From positions 2,480,001 to 2,544,000 of the forward strand of contig NZ_FNQB01000001.1 of the NCBI RefSeq assembly GCF_900107455.1: 64,000 nucleotides of DNA. The letters run 5' to 3'. The notes below the pieces were generated by a model, which was given only the letters and a program-made list of their open reading frames with translations, did no database searches and was not told where the DNA came from. The stretch comes from Asanoa ishikariensis. Its GTDB lineage: Bacteria > Actinomycetota > Actinomycetes > Mycobacteriales > Micromonosporaceae. Below, piece by piece: positions 60,899-64,000 of this stretch (within the stretch, counting starts at the first letter, position 1; each line of letters begins with the position of its first letter). Made by a program: the position numbers and the translations under genes.

Positions 60899-61819
60899 TC
60901 AGCCGACTGCGGCCTCGACGGTCAGCACGCCGGCGGTGGCGTCCACGGTGGCCAGCGCGCCCACCGGCACGCTGAGCTGACCCTGGCCGTGCCCGATCGG
61001 CAGCCCGCCCAGCACCGGCACGCCGAGGTCGCCGAGCCGGTCCAGGAGCATCGCGGCCAGGCCGGTTCCCCAGTCGTCCGAGCAGTCCGTGAACTGGCCG
61101 AGCGCGACACCGGCGAGGCCGTCGAGCGCACCCGCCCGGCGCAGGTGGGTGAGCATCCGGTCGATCTTGTAGAGCGGCTCCTGCACCTCCTCGACCAGCA
61201 GGATGGCGCCAGTCAGGTCGGGCATGTCCGGGGTACCGACGGACGCGGCGATCAGGCAGAGGTTGCCGCCGAGCAGGGGGCCGGCGGCCAGGCCGGGCAC
61301 GCGTACGCCCGCGGTGTCCTCGGTCGGCAGGCTGGCGACCGTCACCGGGTCCGTGCTCATCAGCGCCGACCGCAGCGACTCGGCCGATTCGGCCGGTGTC
61401 CGCTCGTCGTTCCAGGCCACACCCGGGCCGTGTACGGACGCCAGCCGCGCGCCACGCCAGAGCGCGAACTGGAGCGCGGTGATGTCGGAGAAGCCGGCCA
61501 CCACCTTGGGGTCGCGCCGGACGGCGGCCATGTCGACCGCGTCGACCATCCGCTGCGCGCCGTAGCCGCCGCGGGTGCACAGCACGCCACGGATCCGCGG
61601 GTCGGCGAACGCCTGGTTGACGTCGGCCGCCCGGGCCGCGTCGTCGCCGGCCAGATAACCCGTCCGGTCGTACGCGTGTGGCCCGAGCACCGCCCGCAGC
61701 CCCCACGACTCGAGCAGTTCCAGCCCGCGCTCCATCCGCTCGGGTCGGGTCGGACCTGCCGGTGAGACCAGCATCACGGCGTCGCCAGGACGCAGAGCAG
61801 GGGCCTTGATCGCGTGCAC
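60899..61819 (-). CDS. LD-carboxypeptidase (peptidase S66)
   Basis: A 306-residue enzyme that trims the L,D-bond of murein tetrapeptides during cell-wall recycling. The S66 features are ALRPGDAVMLVSPAGPT, VLCTRGGYGAQRMVDAVD, VVAGFSDITALQFAL, SVHGPGVAW, GGNLCLIAASVGTP and LPIGHGQGQLSVPVG with the His of the Ser-His-Glu triad. Its upstream region holds the 167-bp near-palindrome at 61832. Confidence 0.93.
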   Translation of the reverse strand: MHAIKAPALRPGDAVMLVSPAGPTRPERMERGLELLESWGLRAVLGPHAYDRTGYLAGDDAARAADVNQAFADPRIRGVLCTRGGYGAQRMVDAVDMAAVRRDPKVVAGFSDITALQFALWRGARLASVHGPGVAWNDERTPAESAESLRSALMSTDPVTVASLPTEDTAGVRVPGLAAGPLLGGNLCLIAASVGTPDMPDLTGAILLVEEVQEPLYKIDRMLTHLRRAGALDGLAGVALGQFTDCSDDWGTGLAAMLLDRLGDLGVPVLGGLPIGHGQGQLSVPVGALATVDATAGVLTVEAAVG

Positions 61820-61831
61820 GACCCGACCTTA

Positions 61832-61998
61832 AGGGGGTGCCTCGTGGGCCAGGGCGGCACCCCGCCGGGTCCAGGCGGTGTCCGACCGCACGCGGGGGCC
61901 GGCCAGATACAACACCGGTATCCGACCGACCCCCGCGCACGCCCGGACACCGCCTGGACCTCGCCGGGCCACCACCCTGGCCCACGAGGCACCCCCTT
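61832..61998. repeat. 167-bp near-palindrome (MITE-like or cruciform element)
   Basis: The first 24 bases (starting AAGGGGGTGCCTCGTGGG, 61832-61855) are the exact reverse complement of the last 24 (61975-61998). The arms stay largely complementary to the centre near 61915: GTCCAGGCGGTGTCC pairs with GGACACCGCCTGGAC, and CGCGGGGG with CCCCCGCG. No target-site duplication is obvious. It fills the divergent promoter region between the S66 gene and the amidotransferase gene. Confidence 0.8.
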
Positions 61999-62020
61999 GT
62001 CTCCCGATAAGGTCGAACCC

Positions 62021-62782
62021 GTGGCTACCGCACTCGTGATCGAGAACGACCCGACCGACGGCCTGGGCCGGCTCGGCGACTGGTTTACCGAGGGCGGCCT
62101 GGAGCAGCACGTGCTCCGCCCGTACGACGACGACCAACTACCCGAAGACCTGAGCGGCTACGACGCGTTCGTGGTGCTCGGCGGCGAGCAGAACGCCTAC
62201 CCCGACCCCGACGGGGTCTGGGACGGTTGGTGGCTGCCGAAGGTCGAGGGCCTGCTGCGCAAGGCGGTCCGCACCAACCTGCCGACGCTGGGCCTCTGCC
62301 TGGGCGCGCAGTTGCTGGCCACCGCGCACGCCGGCGCCGTCGAGCGCAGCGCGTCCGGCCCCGAGATCGGCCCGGCGCTGGTGGCCAAGCGGGACGCCGC
62401 CGACCACGACCCGCTGTTCCGCTGGGTGCCGATCGCGCCCGACGTGTTGCAGTGGCACCAGGACGAGATCACCGAGCTGCCCCGGGGCGCGGTGCTGCTG
62501 GCCGCCTCGACGTACTACCCGAACCAGGCGTTCCGGCTGGGGGAGCGGGCCTGGGGCCTGCAGTTCCACATCGAGTGCGACGCCGACATGATCGCGTCCT
62601 GGGCGGCCGGCTCGACCGAGCTCGCGGAGCTCGGGCTGTCCGAGGAGGCGGTGGTCGGCGCCTGCGCGTCGGTGCTGCCCGACATCGAAGACGTGTGGCA
62701 GCCGTTCGCCATCCGGTTCGCCGCGCTCGCGGAAGGCGAGCTGGACCTGCCCCGGACGACGCTCCCGCTGCTCGGGCGGTGA
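62021..62782 (+). CDS. Class I glutamine amidotransferase-like protein
   Basis: A 253-residue protein with the class I GATase triad: Cys in LGLCLGAQLLA and His/Glu in LQFHIECDADM. FVVLGGEQNAYPD is the oxyanion-region strand. It stands alone and resembles GMP-synthase-like amidotransferases often placed before glnE in actinobacteria. The GTG 62021 start is 22 bases after the near-palindrome. The acceptor of ammonia is unknown. glnE begins 3 bases after its stop. Confidence 0.88.
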   Translation: MATALVIENDPTDGLGRLGDWFTEGGLEQHVLRPYDDDQLPEDLSGYDAFVVLGGEQNAYPDPDGVWDGWWLPKVEGLLRKAVRTNLPTLGLCLGAQLLATAHAGAVERSASGPEIGPALVAKRDAADHDPLFRWVPIAPDVLQWHQDEITELPRGAVLLAASTYYPNQAFRLGERAWGLQFHIECDADMIASWAAGSTELAELGLSEEAVVGACASVLPDIEDVWQPFAIRFAALAEGELDLPRTTLPLLGR

Positions 62783-62785
62783 GCC

Positions 62786-64000
62786 GTGGCCCGGCCGGCG
62801 AGTGAGCGCACGAACCGGCTGGCCCGGTTCGGCTTCGGAGAGCGGGCCGCCGACGTCCTCGGGCCTGGCGGCCTGGGGCTCTGGGACCCGACGACCCAGG
62901 AACCCGCCGGCGAACAAGCGGCCAGCTTGATCGCGGCGCTGTCCCGCGCCGCCGACCCCGACCTGGCGCTGCGGCAGTTGCACCGGCTGGTCGAGGCCCT
63001 CGACCGCACCGGCGGGCGCCAGGAACTGCTGGACGCCCTGCTCGTCGACAACGGCGTGCGGCGCCGGCTCGTCGCGGTGCTGGGTGCGTCGTCGGCACTC
63101 GGCGACCACCTGGTGGCCAACCCGGGGCAGTGGACGGCGCTGCGCGACCAGAACGGCCAGGCACCCGACGCCTCCGGCGAGCTCTCTCCGGTGGAGGGTC
63201 CGAACGCGGTGGCCGCGCTGCGACTGGCGTACCGGCTGGCGCTGTTGAAGATCGCCTCCGCGGACCTGACGGGTGGGCGCGGGCTCGAGCAGACGATGGC
63301 GGCGCTCTCGGCACTGGCCGACGGGACCCTGCGGGCGGCGTACGCGATCGCGGCGGCCGAGGTCGGCAGCGACCCCCGACTCGGCGTGGTGGCCCTCGGC
63401 AAGTGCGGCGGCAACGAGCTCAACTACGTGTCCGACGTGGACGTCATCTTCGTCGCGGCCACCGACGACGACCTGCCCGCCGCCACCGGCATCGCGACCC
63501 GGCTGATCGAGATCTGCGGCCTGGTCGCGTGGCCGGTCGACGCCGCGCTGCGCCCCGAGGGCAGCCGTGGCCCGCTGGTCCGCACGCTGGCCAGCCACCA
63601 GGCCTACTACCAGCGCTGGGCCCGCACCTGGGAGTTCCAGGCCCTGCTCAAGGCCCGCCCGGCGGCCGGCGACACCGCGCTGGCCCAGGAGTGGATCGAC
63701 ACGCTGGCGCCGCTCGTGTGGCACGCCGCCGAGCGGCCGGAGGCGGTCGACGACGTGCGGGCGATGCGGCGGCGGATCGTCGACAACGTGCCGGCCCGCG
63801 AGCTGGAGCGGGAGATCAAGCGCGGGCCGGGCGGGCTGCGTGACATCGAGTTCGCCGTCCAGCTCCTCCAACTCGTGCACGGCCGGGCCGACGAGACGCT
63901 GCGGGTCACCGGGACGATGCCGGCGCTGCGCGCGTTGGTCGGCGGTGGCTACGTGGGGCGGGCCGACGGCGAGACGCTGCTGCGGGGCTACCGGTTCCTG
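62786..64000 (+). CDS. glnE: Bifunctional glutamine synthetase adenylyltransferase/deadenylase, N-terminal part
   Basis: The open frame from GTG 62786 runs off the end of the window (405 codons seen of an expected 950-1000). The adenylyl-removing nucleotidyltransferase site is GKCGGNELNYVSDVDVIFVA, with the G-G-N-E...D-V-D metal ligands; LRPEGSRGPLVRTLASHQAYYQRWARTWEFQALLKARP and REIKRGPGGLRDIEFAVQLLQL are also conserved (read as consecutive motifs). It reversibly adenylylates glutamine synthetase. It is probably cotranscribed with the amidotransferase gene. Confidence 0.95.
   Translation, partial: MARPASERTNRLARFGFGERAADVLGPGGLGLWDPTTQEPAGEQAASLIAALSRAADPDLALRQLHRLVEALDRTGGRQELLDALLVDNGVRRRLVAVLGASSALGDHLVANPGQWTALRDQNGQAPDASGELSPVEGPNAVAALRLAYRLALLKIASADLTGGRGLEQTMAALSALADGTLRAAYAIAAAEVGSDPRLGVVALGKCGGNELNYVSDVDVIFVAATDDDLPAATGIATRLIEICGLVAWPVDAALRPEGSRGPLVRTLASHQAYYQRWARTWEFQALLKARPAAGDTALAQEWIDTLAPLVWHAAERPEAVDDVRAMRRRIVDNVPARELEREIKRGPGGLRDIEFAVQLLQLVHGRADETLRVTGTMPALRALVGGGYVGRADGETLLRGYRFL

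Overview
The window looks like chromosomal DNA from a high-GC actinobacterium, most probably of the Micromonosporaceae or a close relative. This rests on the G/C-ending codons, many GTG starts and 4-nt stop/start overlaps, TANNNT-type -10 boxes with leaderless starts, an F420-using oxidoreductase plus an F420:NADPH reductase, and a mycobacteria-like block (Nif3, zinc-ribbon protein, RNase HI/phosphatase, PanB, type I glutamine synthetase, GlnE). The genus cannot be fixed from the sequence alone.

Layout. 0-9.7 kb: end of a luciferase-like oxidoreductase, two methyltransferases, a CaiB/BaiF protein, then a long minus-strand block (GNAT, DMT exporter, TipA-like MerR regulator, YbaK, zwf, aroQ). 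9.7-17.8 kb: a sulfur-related region with an SBP56-type protein and membrane partner, an FAD/NAD(P)-binding protein, a YeiH exporter preceded by a 35-residue membrane protein, and an SsuD-like sulfonate monooxygenase, together with a secreted peptidoglycan-binding protein and a SigE-family sigma factor pair. Three promoters here share the same 17-bp operator-like element. 18.1-24.2 kb: a five-gene run (DUF1800, DUF1501, ferric-reductase-like flavocytochrome, FMN-binding protein, ApbE) that looks like an extracytoplasmic flavin electron-transfer operon. 24.5-31.7 kb: a primase/polymerase-like protein, an HTH/TPR regulator, a flavoprotein, the Nif3/zinc-ribbon/RNase H operon and an S41-type protease. 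32.3-34.8 kb: a TIR-NB-ARC-TPR protein of NLR type. 34.9-39.6 kb: a chitinase, a DUF3311/sodium symporter pair, and an MFS exporter whose leader encodes a six-residue peptide that can pair with the exporter's ribosome-binding site.

40.7-44.1 kb: RNase P RNA (rnpB), whose 3' end is duplicated as a 32-bp direct repeat. The repeats enclose a 2.96-kb degraded integrative element with an Imm32-like gene, an AT-richer RelA/SpoT-domain protein and a frameshifted tyrosine integrase that ends next to the right repeat. 44.4-51.2 kb: AlkD-like repair protein, cytidine-deaminase-like protein, CPBP protease, MarR regulator, histone-H1-like protein, RNB ribonuclease, F420:NADPH reductase and a metal/cobalamin receptor-like protein. 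51.2-64 kb: panB and nadE, a divergent glnA with a GlnR-like box, an ABC exporter with its two-component system, DUF350 and NIT-domain proteins, an LD-carboxypeptidase, a 167-bp near-palindrome, a glutamine amidotransferase and the 5' part of glnE.

The observations I rate highest are the translational-attenuator leader of the MFS gene, the rnpB-integrated RelA/SpoT element, the shared sulfur-gene operator and the flavin electron-transfer operon. All function calls come from reading motifs by eye; no database was searched.
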